Origin: Haliclystus octoradiatus
Taxonomy: Eukaryota > Cnidaria > Staurozoa > Stauromedusae > Haliclystidae
Assembly (NCBI GenBank): GCA_916610825.1
Contig: OU744448.1
Coordinates: forward strand, 24,974,174 to 25,038,173
Length of the DNA stretch: 64,000 bases
Direction of reading: 5' to 3'
Under the pieces are notes generated by a model, which did no database searches, was not told where the DNA came from, and saw only the letters and a list, made by a program, of their open reading frames with translations. Below are positions 40,701 through 52,921 of the stretch, piece by piece. Both the position numbers and the translations under genes were made by a program. How positions within the stretch are numbered: the first letter of the stretch is position 1; each line of letters opens with the position of its first letter.

Positions 40701-43700
40701 GATCCATGGACTGTTTATAAAGTGGCCGAAATCTCCCAGGATACGTTTTGGAGGTCATTTGAGTAGCGTTGCCATTATTCAGTTAGAGGTGAACATGAAC
40801 GTACCTTGATAAACAAAATCGATACTTTCTCCTTTGCCCAAAAAGCAGTTGTTAATAGGATAAACCTAGATCAACATGGAAACAGCATTAACATCTATAT
40901 TAATCGTATTGAAGTATTGACTTGAATTGGGATGCGTCTATACTATTTTCAATATACCGGTATATATAGCCCACTATTTTGATACTTTGTTTATTCTTGT
41001 ATAGCAATTGAGTTGGTGTGTTTTGATTTGATACTGGATTGATGCTCATTATTCTTGAATTCAATGAGGGATCAAAGTTCTATGATGATACCATTGCAGT
41101 GAATAGAAGTTGATTGTGTCTTACATTTATAATATGTATACACAAACAACAATCTCCATTGACTTGTCACAAACTATTTAAATTGATATAATGTCAATAT
41201 CTTAGGTCAAATATTAACTAATTTCAACCTTACTTAAAAATCCATAATTTCACCAAGATATATATTCATTATTCAAAGTAGCAAATGACAACCGTACTCA
41301 CTTTGATCGATATGCTACATCCGGCTAATCGATCTTCCTTAGTATTAGCAAATGATAGAAGCCATGACGTTGATCCCTAAGAGAGGACAGAAGAATAATC
41401 ATAACAATGAGCTTGACAAACATTGTAATGCAATAAATGTACATACACTGTAGTTGCAGCGTTCAACTAGCAAGAGTTTTAAATTAGTTTTATTGAAAAC
41501 ACATGGTCGACGAAGAAAGATTGTTCAAAACATTGATGTATGATTGAGGATCAAAGTAAGATTATTCATGGGTAGGGGCACATCTGATTTACGGAAAACG
41601 GAAAAAAAATTACGGAAAAATTTTAAACGAGGTCAATTGTATTCTGCTTTCCTGTAAACAAGTGTACAGAATGGGAATATATCATCGTGAGCGGTGGATT
41701 TAGATGCAGTGAATATAACATTTTGAAATGTTGTCTTTGGATTCTGATTATTTGGTCTAATTTGTCCTAGCATCTGTTATTTCAATAGAAAAGAATACAA
41801 GATTGTAAATGTTTTTAATTGAATACGAATTACGATCTGAACAGTGTTTGCAAGTAGCTGACAATATCTTGACAAAGTAAACATTTCCATCCATTTGCCA
41901 AGGATATTGTCTTTAGCTTGCACAATAACCATTGCTTAGCTCAGTTGTAAAGAGATTAGTAATGAGAAGAATCAGAACTAAAATCAATCTTTGTTTTTAG
42001 GTAATTCAACCAGAGAAATCGACAATAATGCAAAAAATTACAAAGAAATGTGCCACTGCTATTTAGGCGGAGGCCTATATGAAAATAGCTAACGAAGATG
42101 ACAATGACACAAATACAAAATATCAATCAATCAAACAGCTCTATCAATCGATGATAATTATTAACTACGTAAAAGACTGGAGAAGTAAATTAAACAGAAT
42201 ATCAATAATATCCAAATGTCTTAACGTCGAATTTCCAAACCCAAAACATCATGTTGTTGCTATACTCACTATAGCTAAATCAATTGCTCATAACAGTACT
42301 CGTTTACAGGAAAGTAGAATACAATGGCCCTCTTTTTTTATTTGTCCGTAAGACCGTAAATCAGACATGCCCATGGGTAGGCCTACTAAACATTTGATAA
42401 TGCGAATCCTATTATATTCAAATATTCAAGTGTATATAATATACTTACAGCAGGGATCTTCTGTTCATTAGGGCTTAAAAATAATAAACATGAAGGAAAT
42501 GTAGTGACATAAAATGCAGTACTTGATGTAAGCTCTAGAAGGAAAAAGAAGAAAAGAGTGAAAAAAAAATGTTACTACTTTGTCACATTGGCTATCTGGG
42601 ATACATTTTTGCATTGAGTATTTACCAAATCATAGAGAAGGGCCTATGATGTGTAGCCTCAAAATAAGAGAGTTTGTGACGTAGTGGGCATAAATATGAA
42701 CTGAAAGTATATCTCGGATAATGGAAATGAAAAATGAAAAACTGCAAATTTTTTCAAGCGCCCAAGCAGCTACACCATTTTGTAGCATAGCCTAAACAGG
42801 ATTATTGCTGCAGGTAGCCTCCGTGCAGTTTCTCTGTATGGTTGATGGCAATCAAACATATCTTTATCTAGCTAGGCTAAGCCATTTGAATGAACCCCAA
42901 ATACACTTTAAAAATCCAAAACAAAAAACTTTTTGATTTTAGAGATTTATATATCTCTTTTCTTGGACCTCAAATCACCACCAACACCAAAACCATGAAA
43001 ATGTCATGAAAGTGCTGTGAAAACACCCTGGGTATTGCACAAGTGACAGCCACAATTTTTAAGCCATGCAAAAGTTTGAAAATCATTAAAACATTCATAT
43101 TCATGATATTAAAATGTGAAAATGCTTTGAAAATGCCATGAAATCGCATTTTAAATTTCACGATTTTTTTCATGGTTTTGGTGTCAGGAGTGTAACGTGA
43201 TAACATATATCTCTAAATGCTGAGCTAAACGTTGAAAGGATCATGCTTAAATCAGATTGTCATTTGGTACCTATGATCATGAAATAGCAAGTTTTAATTG
43301 AATATAAGTAAATAATAATAATGCTTAAATAAATAAATTACTTACCAGTAAGAGGTCATGACATCATAGTATACTATGACATCATGGAAATTAAAAGTAG
43401 GCATTGACCTTGGACTACGGCCTGTACTATGTTCTGCGATTACTCTTACAGAGGCATTGAAATCATGTCAAGTAGAGCTTAGTAATATTCACAAGGTCTA
43501 ATCATTTCATCACTATTACATTCTTGGTAATTTATCAATTTACCTGTTGGGATTGTCCATGTCAATAGTATTCTAACTTCATCCACATTAGCGGTTGTAC
43601 GTCCATATTCAGGCTCACCAGGTATAGCTAGATCTGTAACACCTGCACCATTTTGCAACGGGGCTGATCATATAAAAAATGAAAGCAAATTAAACATTTA

Positions 43701-46700
43701 TAAGCTTTTTGTTTCAGGAATATCTGATTGTTATAAAGGCAGGTTTATAAAGCATATGGATGTTGGAATAGAGGATGTTGATGATTATAGCTCTAGAGCT
43801 GCAATTCCACTTTTCTGCAATGACAATTCAATCAACAGACGAGATTTTTCAAGACTTTGACTCCGCTTATGGAGAAAACGTTGGCATGGTCACATCTGTA
43901 GGGTTGTGGCACTCAAGCAAATGCCAATAAGCTATATTTCAACTGCTTTCAAAACGTTGGTAACTTTTTGTCAAAATGTTGAAGGTGTTATGTATGTCGG
44001 CAGGAGAAGCTGTTTTAATTTTAATTATTCAATGATGAAATATTTCAATGTCAGTTCAGTTGTGGATTATTTACGCAATCGATGTTGTCTCCCTCACATC
44101 GTAAAATTACAGGACTTTTGGCAACTTCCTGTTCGATTAATTAGAATCATTACATTTGAATTTATTTAAAATCACAAATTGAAGAGTGTAAGTATTTCAA
44201 GAGTGTATTTATAGCGTTTCAATATTACGTTTTAATGAAATTTTTACTTGTTCTATTTCAATACGTATTGTGAACCTGGGTTGGGTATACGATAGTTGGT
44301 AGGTAGATCTGCTTTAGTTACATACCGATGGCAATTGAAGTTGGTGCATTATCAAGGCTAACATTCCATCCATGTTGATTGGTAGCTATTACTCGATAGG
44401 ATATTTTCTTGCCTACAAACACAGTACCAATCTCCTCGCATGACTTTGCAGAAATAGAATGCACTTCATTGGTAAGTGTCTGTATGATTCAAAATCAAAT
44501 AAGAGATTAATATTATTTTTAAATCAGTTGATCTGCCCAAATTAGCTGAAATAATTCATCTTTAACGCAGCATCTAGGAAAATATATAGGCTAATTAATA
44601 CAATTAAAACTTTGTAAGCAATTATACTAAGCAAATAGATCACACTTTCCATGATAATTTTATGAACCGTATCAAAACAGGAGGCACTCTTGGAAAACTT
44701 GTACGTGAAAAATCACTTTCTGCGCCATCTCATCATTTTCTGATGTATTTGTCTTATGTGACATGAAAGCTATTTGATTACGTATGAAATAAAATCTGCC
44801 TAGCGTTGTGTTATACAAGAAAATACCCAAAGGGAAAGGAGAAATTTATATGATGTCTAGCATTGAAATATAAATTAGACTTATTCCACATTCCCCTGTA
44901 CTCCATTTTACCAACGGCTATTTCGTACAAGGGACATGAAACTTTTGATCAAATGAAGTGATGCACTCATTACAAAAAATCAGAATGACCCATCATAGCT
45001 TAGCATGTAAGACCTAAGGTGATCGGTCTATTTAGTACTTTTTGTGACGATTTTGTGAATTGAAAAGGCGTTAAAAATTATTTGCACATCGTTTCACAGG
45101 TAAATCACACCTGTGAGCTTCAGGTGGTCTATTGTGTTCTGCTTAGCTATTACATCACTCCACTCGTTGGAATTTTCAGTGCCGGATTAATATTATCAGT
45201 GGCCTTAGGCGATGTATAAAATAGTGGCCTGCAAAAAGTTTTCAGAAAAAAAAGTAGCATTATTTTACTGTTTGTTGGATCCCCTTTATTCTGCTTTTAT
45301 ATGAGAATTACAATCGCTCTCATTGAAATATTAATGATTGACTAGGTTAATAAGATGATTATCAATACAGTAATACTGTAATAGAATATATGGAAGTTAA
45401 CTGTGTCTTTTCCATGTAAAGTTAACTTATTTTTTCCACAACAGGACGTTAAAAATCATCACGTGTGGTTATCGACAATGTGTTATTATTGGCAATTGAT
45501 TGTTTTCGTTGAATAGCGAGTGTAATTTGATCTCAAAATAGCAAGGCTGTCATCAAAATTTTGAGAAAGGAAGGAAACTCCTCAAAATATTTAGACAATT
45601 AAAAACTCGACCTTGAAGACACTTTGATCAATTTCAATTTTCAAAGCTTTTATTCATTTAACGATTTTAAAATTTCATAAGAAACTATAGGCCTACATAT
45701 TGCTTTTTCATTTTTTCCGGAGGCCTATTATTAATGGTAGCCTAGGGCGGCCGCCTAAATCGTCTATGGGTTAATCCCACACTGGGAATTTTACAAGGTC
45801 TAGATGTAGAGTAGCAGAGTAGTTGGCCTTATGGAACCAGGCAGAATAAAAATCTACAGTAATCTTACCGTAACTATTCCAGTGTATGGTTCCAAACCAT
45901 CGGTCCCAAACACTGTGTAAATTATAGGAGTATTTGGAGTTGATAGGGCAGGCCATCCTAAACCATAGCCTGTAAACGTAGCGCCTATAGCAGTAGGGGA
46001 AGATGGAAGTTGTGGAGGAGCCAAGATAGATTCAGCTGTTGAATTAAAAATGCAATACATCATTTTGTTAATTTACTTTCTTACATTATCATTCTTCACA
46101 CATTTTTATATATAAATATTTCACTTTTGGGAAGAAGCAACAAATCATGTTACATGGGCTTGCAGTTTATCATATCCCAAATAACTACTTGAAAAACTAT
46201 AGTAAGATGTTTGGAAGTGCACAGAATATGCTGAGAACAATCAAGCCAAGTATATACAGATTTGTATTTATGAATCCAATTTGTTATGTATGACGTACAA
46301 GTTTCCTGTCCTTGGTAGGCTAGGCTGTAACCCGCAGGATTAAATAGCATATATTTGCTTATTCCAAACACAATTGAATGGTCTGTGACATTGAGCCCCA
46401 ACCTATAGAATCTTAGAAAGCCAGGACAGCTTCATTAGTTAACATAAATTGGTTGAAAATTAAGAAAATATAACTCTTTAAGTAAAAGAAATTGATTCAA
46501 CAAACTTTTTGGTCGAAAATCGAACTTGAAATTCAGTAATAATGATAATGCATTTTGAACAAGATAATAAAATAATAATGAAAAGACTTCTAAATGTGCG
46601 CTTGCCTTCCAAGAAAATGGAATCAAGGACCCTGCAAAGGAGTCAGGGCTCACGGCGAACACTGGTGACTAAGGATAGAAGGGTATTAGCTTCAATAAAA

Positions 46701-49700
46701 ATTTATCTTCTCCATATGCTAATTACAAAGGTAAACCATGCTGATTGCCCAATTTTAGATAATATCATTAAATACAGCAATAAAAAGTAATTATTGTTTT
46801 GTGTATTTTTTTCTTTTTTGAGTACTATCTGTTCTCAAATAAAAAGCTGAAAAAGCAAAACCACGCAACCGACTGTTGATATTTGGTACCAATTTGAAGT
46901 CAATGATAATGATCATCATTTGAAGTTTGAAGAATGTGCACTTTGAAAATTCAGCTTCAGAAATGATTTTTCAATATTTATAATGTAGTGTTGATGTCAA
47001 TAAATATTTGCTTCTTTCATTGTTTGAATTAAAATTCACTGTCTAACCCAGTCTCTCCAGTCTGACTGAAATCGCTCTTGTCTTAAGAATTAGTAAACAT
47101 TCTGCACTCGAACATATCTTATTTTTCAAAAATTTAGGTTTTAAAAATGGCAAATATTTGCTATTACCGTAAAAATGAATAAATAATATACAATTTATTT
47201 GTTCCAAGCGAAGAATAAAATAGTTACAAGTAAAACCACATTTGTCCAAAGTGTAGCCTTAACCTCTCTCACTTTGTCACATCTTGCTTAAAACATGTAA
47301 CAATAGCACTGCATTTGATCAGTACTTACCAGGCTCCAGAAAGTTAGCTAGAACATTCGCAAATAGATCGCAACCTTTCAGGCATGGTATACTAGGCTAC
47401 AAATAAATAAATTAAGTAAACTGTTATCTTTATGTGACATAAACATCATTAATAATCAAACTTTGTGCGGTGAACAAAGTTTGAGGCATTTATTGGCAAA
47501 ATCAATCACATGACTCAATTGTATCTTAGGCCTTTCTAAATTAATTCATAAAAGTCAATGGGGAGAATGCTGGTCTTCAGAGTTTGAAAAACATTCTCAA
47601 TGAGCTGAACTATTTGAATAAATTAATGAAAATGTTTGAATATTTGCCATTCTCTTAAAACTTTTGGGTTTAACGTTATGCATAACAAAGTGTGGCTTCC
47701 AATGCGAGAAATGATTAATCCAAAAGTGCAAATCTGTCAATCTAAAGATATTTCACATGAGGAATTATTGGTAGACAAGTGAACCCTAAGAAGTTAATTT
47801 GCAAGTCTAATTTTCAGATTAAACTAACAACATGGAAAACCACTGGGTTTTACCCTTTCACCTAAGCTAGCTTCGACATATGGTCACATACCCCAGAACA
47901 TTTACTTTGGCACATGGTATGTGATGTCCATTGGTAGCTGCATGGCTCAACACACTAGAATGAAACAGCATCACAATAAAATATATTCCATTCTAATTTA
48001 TAAGTATCTCCGATTATCAGATTGGTAGCCTACCTATATGAATATAGAACTACTATCATAACTATGTATACCACACGCATGATGCATGACACCCACAACT
48101 TCCAAGCAGATTAGATTACATTATGAGATTTCAAAGTACTGAAAATAAATCAGTATTACTTCAGTACATTTCCAGTAGCCTTGTCTTTTTCAGTACTTTT
48201 TCAGTATATTTTCAGTACCGTTTCAGTATATTTTCAGTACTTTAAAATCTCATAGTGTTCAGGGTTTGAAAATAAATCAGTATTATTTCAGTACATTTCC
48301 AGTAGCCTTGTCTTTTTCAGTACTTTTTCAGTATATTTTCAGTACCGTTTCAGTATATTTTCAGTACTTTAAAATCTCATAGTGTTCAGGGTTAATCTTT
48401 ATTTTCAATTTCGACACAAATCTGCTGGAATATCTAATTCATAAAGTATGCTGATCTAAAGCATTTCACTTTCCCGAAACTGAACGGAAATGGGATGAGC
48501 AAAGTGTTTCTAGAAATCAGTTTTACTTCTTGATAAAGACTTGAAAATGGCCAGAAATATAAAAATATAAATATAATATATTGCATTCAATCAACAATAG
48601 TAAAACAAATAACATTGAATGTGTTCTGACGTTTGGTACTTGGATGATGGGAGTGTATAAATAAGAATTGTGTTAGACCAGCTAGCAATCCTGTCACCGC
48701 CCCAAGCATCAGTCACACTGACAAACAGTGGAAAATGACAAAATAATAAAGCTAATCTAGCTGCATTAGAAATATAACTTAAATAGGGCCTGAGTGGGAT
48801 GGGGGAATTAAGGCTTATATCTTGATTATTTTAAGTAAATTGAGGCGTATTAACGTTGCAAAAATAATGCTTCGTTATTGCCATTGGCATTATTGCACCC
48901 ACACCTGTAGTGTCTGGTATCCAGGACACTTCCTAACTGCTACAATCAATAATTAGCTTTTAACTTCGACTAAATCAAATGTTGTCTCCAACTATCAAAT
49001 CCCATTCACAGAATGTTTGATATAAAATCAGGGACATGAGTCATTTCCCGACAGCTTTATCTCTTGTGAAAAAAAAATATAATGAGTTCATGAAATGTTC
49101 ATGGACATTTTGTTGGGCGGTAAATATATATTATAATGTTCATGAAGCTGAATAAAACTAACCTGGTGGCATTGAGGATTTGAGCAATGTGATTTAAATG
49201 ACACATTGGCTGGGTTGGGATACTGTAATATAAAATAAAAATCAGCAATGAACAAAATGTCAGATCAGAGGCCAAGACAGTATGAACACGCTAAGTGTAC
49301 CAATGCATGTTTCATGTTTAAGTTCTCCAAAATGGGTTGACAAATAGAACAAATCCATCATAAGATTATATCGGTACCATGTCCTCACTTTTAAGATCCT
49401 TCAGTCCTCTCCTTTTAAAGGAGTCCTTAATAGGCTATTGTGAACTTCAGAGTGAGTATTAACAACATATATGAAACAGTGATTAAACTTAAGATCAATT
49501 TAAGTTCAAAACAGAGCTTTTCTTTCCCAACATCATGTGCAAGAAATCATTGTAACAGATCGCACCTCTATTCTCTCTGTCCACACCATCGACACTATTG
49601 CTATGAGCTAAAACACACTAACAACATCATGTGAATCTCTAATGAAATTGAAATGCATTATTAAAGTACCCACTTAAGATCAATTTATTGATCATGATGA

Positions 49701-52284
49701 GATCAATTTATTGATCATGATGAGATCAATTTATTGATCATGATGGCAAACATGAATCTTTGATCAAATCTATAGTCACAGGTTCTTTACATTTACATTT
49801 TTGTTGATTTGCTATAAGAGTCTGCAGGGTTGATGAATATTATCACCGACTACGACCTCCGTTTAAGATTTTTAGCATCTCGATGTTATGAAAGAAGTTC
49901 TGGCTTGGCTAAATTTGGCAGTCGCTGTCATGTTGTAATTGACAGGGACTTTATTCGAGACCAAGTACTAGACTTAATTAATTTATTAAGAGATTAAAAA
50001 ATAAACCGTAGCTAAGGATTTTCCATGAATTGTTGAACGTGATTTGGCATGAAATCCATCACACAAAAACGAAATTATTTGTAAGGGTTAGATAGTTCTG
50101 AAATGTTTATTGCCCTTTATCTATTAACAAGTTAGGAATAAATTTTAAGAAAGTCTGTATCAATAATGTCAAATACGCACACACTTTTATGCACGCAAGT
50201 TACGGACACCGTTTAATTGTGAAGTTTCGATATCGATTTTATTTTAGAATAAACTGAAGTATACAGAAGACATTGTTTGATTTGACCGCGGCAGCCACAA
50301 AAAGCTTATAATCGAGGACTACTCACATATCTCCTCGTTGAACAGTTTAGATTTACCCATGATTTGCCATATTGAAGGCATTCCTCGTAAATACTGCTCA
50401 ATATTGTGTGTGGAATTAAAGCCAATTTTCCTTCGATTTTTCCTCTTTCATGCTTCAAGACTGAAGTTAGACTAAATTATTAAATTTTCCATATCAAAGT
50501 TTGTTGCTCATTTGCAAAACCAAAATTTGAAACCCTGAACTCAAATAAACTTCCTTTTTTTTTTTGAAGTATAAGATCCAATCATAATTGAGATTATGCC
50601 CACCACAGAGAGTTCTGCTCTGTGATTGGCCAGGTAGATTTTTCCTGTCTGAGCCATTTTAAACGCATCACTTTGCTAGCTGAATATTTTTAGGACTTCA
50701 TTGTAGCGTCTACGTGGAGTTGAGGGCCGTTATGGAATGAGGCTAAATGGGGCCCAGAGGATCACTTGAAAACAGGGACAGAAAATTTTTCCTCATTACG
50801 AGACGACTGTGAAAGCAAATGTTTTGATCCATTATTTTGAAATCCAGGTCTGAATTGGGTCCGAAAAATATTATAGATATGAATTCAGGTCCAGGTTCCA
50901 AAATTGGTTGAAATTAAAATCCATACGAAATGCGACACCACTCCTTTTAGGCCTACTAAGCGTTCTCACGATGGCCCTGCAGCTACAATACTTTGCAAAC
51001 CATAAACTGGTAGAGATTTACTATCCTAGGCTAGGCCTAGAGACCTAGAGCTAGACTAGAGGGAGTGAGTGAGCTGCCTAGTGCTGGGCTGCTGGCTTAA
51101 AAAGTGGAAATTTTCAAACAAATACAAGAACAAGAAAATTACATTACAAGACTTGAAGACTACAACCTACAACAAGAGAGAAAGTAGCAGTACTTCGCAC
51201 TGAGGATGAGGATTAACTGGTAAGAGTCCTTACCTTAGTTACCTACTAGTCTACCACTGTAAGTCTGTAGGCTAACCACCACTAGTAGTGGTCCACTACC
51301 ATTCTACCAATGGCAATAGGCCTACCATTACGGAATTATGGAAAGCTTCCAAAACTCGAATTTACATAGCGGTTAAAGCTCGTCCAAATTCCAAGCGCTG
51401 CGTGCTTCCTATAACAACTGTTGGGCTATTGGACTCATTATGTATGGCAGATCGATTTGCAATGTTAGAATATAAGGTGAACTGACCTAAATCCTGATAA
51501 AGAACTTTGAAAAAACAACCGCCATGTTGACCATTCTATGAATTTATTGGCCTCGTTCACAAATGAAACCTATGGCCTGCATGCAGACTATCACGCAAAC
51601 ACTGACCTCACGATATAAACTGAGAACTCATCTTTGGATCTTTGGTAAACTGCAGCATCTACAACATTATCGACTGAATGACTGAAATTAATTTTTCCGT
51701 ACCGTCGGATGTACAATGCAGTTGTGTTTCAGATTATGATACCACTGTGATACAATTTCCGATATTTTCTGATATGTACATATGATGTGTTACTATATAG
51801 TATTACCTTCGTAAGTTTGTTGGAAAATTATTAATTATTATATCATGAAATGTGTGATATATGTATTGACATAAGTATTATTATTGTATTAATTAAAGAT
51901 ATCATTCATCATTACTTTTGTAAGTTTGTTGGAAAATTATTATATCACATGAAATGAGTGACATAAATATTATTATTGTATTAATTAAGGATATCATTCA
52001 TCGTTATCGTATTTTATTCAGGAAATAATTTGTCCATGATTATATAGTATGTAACAGTTGTAACTTACCTCAACGAAGCATTTCGCATGAAAAGTAGCAA
52101 CCTGGAGCCAATAAGTAGGTGTCCGCAAAAAGACATTAGCTTGTTGTACACATTTTGAAATATTGAATATTGGTTCTGGTTGAAATGGCACCGTTACTGG
52201 AGGACATGTAATTTCACTAATAAATGCCAGATAAGATAATAAACCACAGCATAAAATGTGAATAGTCGTCGCTTTAGAAGCCAT
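28764..52284 (-). CDS. Receptor tyrosine kinase with Cys-rich and fibronectin-III ectodomain and split kinase
   Basis: In gene order the exons are 52069-52284, 49163-49222, 47892-47954, 47330-47396, 45869-46035, 44326-44479, 43544-43663, 42449-42534, 41302-41376, 40805-40865, 40325-40378, 39263-39558, 38072-38125, 37342-37426, 36220-36306, 35708-35837, 34855-35051, 34315-34499, 33609-33695, 32553-32723, 31629-31843, 31087-31127, 30063-30159, 28764-29472. All phases agree, giving 1158 residues. A signal peptide is followed by a Cys-rich module (about 73-135) resembling the ROS1/sevenless N-terminus, then fibronectin-III-like segments, a Pro/Thr stalk and a membrane helix (about 551-572). Kinase: GEGAFGKV (616-623), Lys654, Glu671, an insert of about 75 residues with YVYRE and [13 protein letters not shown] (Asp817), DFG (Asp835), then WMSTE where WMAPE is usual. 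The tail is acidic, with EPKYLTK-type repeats. It is an active-looking kinase; the subfamily is uncertain. Confidence 0.92.
30603..30770. repeat. MITE-like repeat with CCCCGTATAG end
   Basis: It ends AAATGGCACGTCCCCGTATAG, the inverse of the start of the copy at 56912-57166. The left part contains a run of ten G. It lies in a receptor kinase intron. Confidence 0.5.
31326..31449. mobile_element. TTCATGAA-type MITE with probable target duplication
   Basis: It begins CCCCTGCGAAAAACG, ends TATTTTCACAG and is flanked by GAGCATTA (31318-31325) and GAGCATAA (31450-31457), a 7/8 match. The inside is rich in GTTCATGAACT words. An 8-base duplication would fit the hAT group. Confidence 0.6.
33111..33471 (-). 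mobile_element. tRNA-derived SINE, near full length
   Basis: Read on the minus strand, the head contains an A box (TAGCTCAGATGG) and a B box (GATTCGAATCC) spaced as in a tRNA gene. A tRNA-unrelated body of about 240 bases follows. The tail AGAAATAGAAGAGTGG then GGTGCCTTCGGTAGGGCGA is shared with fragments at 26108-26155 and 37223-37265. It lies in a receptor kinase intron. Confidence 0.8.
34537..34564 (-). repeat. Copy of a receptor kinase exon fragment inside the adjacent intron
   Basis: ATGAGTACAGCAACC then AACATACTAACA repeats 34393-34420, part of the kinase exon at 34315-34499 that encodes VSMLGCCTH, with one mismatch in 28. It sits just upstream of that exon and next to the hammerhead element. 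Confidence 0.8.
34565..34805 (+). mobile_element. Hammerhead-bearing repeat element, copy 2
   Basis: It contains an inverted pair (CACCCAACAAACAAAA / TTTTGTTTGGTGTG), ATTGAATT microrepeats, the ribozyme at 34698-34737 and a 3' segment TTTATATTGCTCTGCTTTTA with ATCGAGCACT. That segment matches the flank of the copy at 60824-61050. The boundaries are approximate. Confidence 0.65.
34698..34737 (+). ncRNA. Hammerhead self-cleaving ribozyme motif
   Basis: Every consensus position can be placed. Stem I is CCGU (34698-34701) with ACGG (34734-34737). The core is CUGAAGA, which fits CUGANGA. Stem II is GCGU-CUUU-ACGC, with the preferred G-C closing pair. GAAA follows, then stem III of three pairs (A724-U732, C725-G731, U726-A730, with 34000 added). 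The cleavage triplet is GUA (NUH), predicting a cut after 34733. The very short stem III resembles the small hammerheads known from metazoan retroelements. It is in antisense orientation within a receptor kinase intron. Confidence 0.75.
36775..36918. mobile_element. TTCATGAA-type MITE with CTGCGAAAAA termini
   Basis: It starts CTGCGAAAAATG and ends CAGTTTTTCGCAG, inverse complements over the first ten bases. The middle carries GGGCCATTTAACATTCATGA, shared by most copies of the family. Confidence 0.7.
37037..37110 (+). repeat. Left half of a hAT-type MITE
   Basis: GGCTCCGACAAAACCCAGCC and AAATTCAGAAGAAAAATGAT correspond to the element at 58676-58849. The right terminal repeat was not found. 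Confidence 0.5.
37223..37265 (-). repeat. SINE tail fragment
   Basis: ATCACCCTACCGAAGGCGCC followed by CACTCTTCTATTTCT is the 3' tail of the SINE at 33111-33471. Confidence 0.65.
42955..43200. repeat. Hairpin repeat with CACCAAAACCATGAAAA arms
   Basis: CACCAAAACCATGAAAA near 42985 faces TTTTTCATGGTTTTGGTG near 43170. Between them are many ATGAAAATG and GTGAAAATGC words, imperfectly inverted. A nonautonomous element is likely; it lies in a receptor intron. Confidence 0.6.
48127..48393. repeat. 127-bp tandem duplication of a CAGTACT-rich MITE
   Basis: TTGTCTTTTTCAGTACTTTT occurs at 48181 and 48308, and the two units are nearly identical. The ends ATTATGAGATTTCAAAGTAC and GTACTTTAAAATCTCATAGT are inverse, so the unit looks like a MITE. 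A relative lies at 40480-40555. Confidence 0.85.
49678..49746. repeat. 23-bp tandem repeat, three copies
   Basis: GATCAATTTATTGATCATGA starts at 49678, 49701 and 49724. Each unit is itself nearly palindromic. Confidence 0.95.
51803..52010. repeat. Tandem duplication of about 109 bases
   Basis: GTAAGTTTGTTGGAAAATTA occurs near 51811 and 51920, followed in both by ATTATTATTGTATTAATTAA and ATATCATTCATC. It ends next to exon 1 of the receptor kinase. Confidence 0.85.
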
Positions 52285-52921
52285 ACTTATATACTCAGTA
52301 AGTCATCAAGGAAATTGATAAAATGTTCTATATAATATGTTGATAGACAATATAAGGTAGAGTCTGTGCAATCATTAAAATTTTCTATGAAATATAGATT
52401 TTTGTTGAGAAGCTTCGCAACGATAAACAAACCACGCACGGTATTTTTCTAATCAAATGAGTATCGAATTCCATCGCATGATTAGTTATGGTAGTTTCAT
52501 ATCATTACCTTTAGAAAGTTATGTAAGGGTTTTGTTAATGTCCATAATTGACGTCATTTTGTGTTAGTCAAACGAAACAACGCGAACAATCAATAGAATG
52601 CGAGGTGAGAACAATCGAAGGTATGAGGAATAATAGACGAAATTTAATTGCATTTCTATACTATTTGCATGGAATACCGATATAACCAAGGACAAGGTTC
52701 TCAATCCAAAGTAACGGGCTGAAGCTCAAGTGCTGAAGACTATGACCCTGGGGTTTTTGCATAAATATTCATCTATAGATATTGAAATATAGGGTTGAGT
52801 ATGATCATGGTATGATTTTTGACCAGCATTGGCGTTGCATGCTACTTCCATACATCACTTACTCATAGAATCGTAAGTACTACATATACCCATACCGTCG
52901 GACAAACGCATCATATCGGAT
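52285..52921. other. Upstream region of the receptor kinase gene
   Basis: Presumed promoter and 5' leader. No TATA box or other element was confidently recognised. Confidence 0.5.
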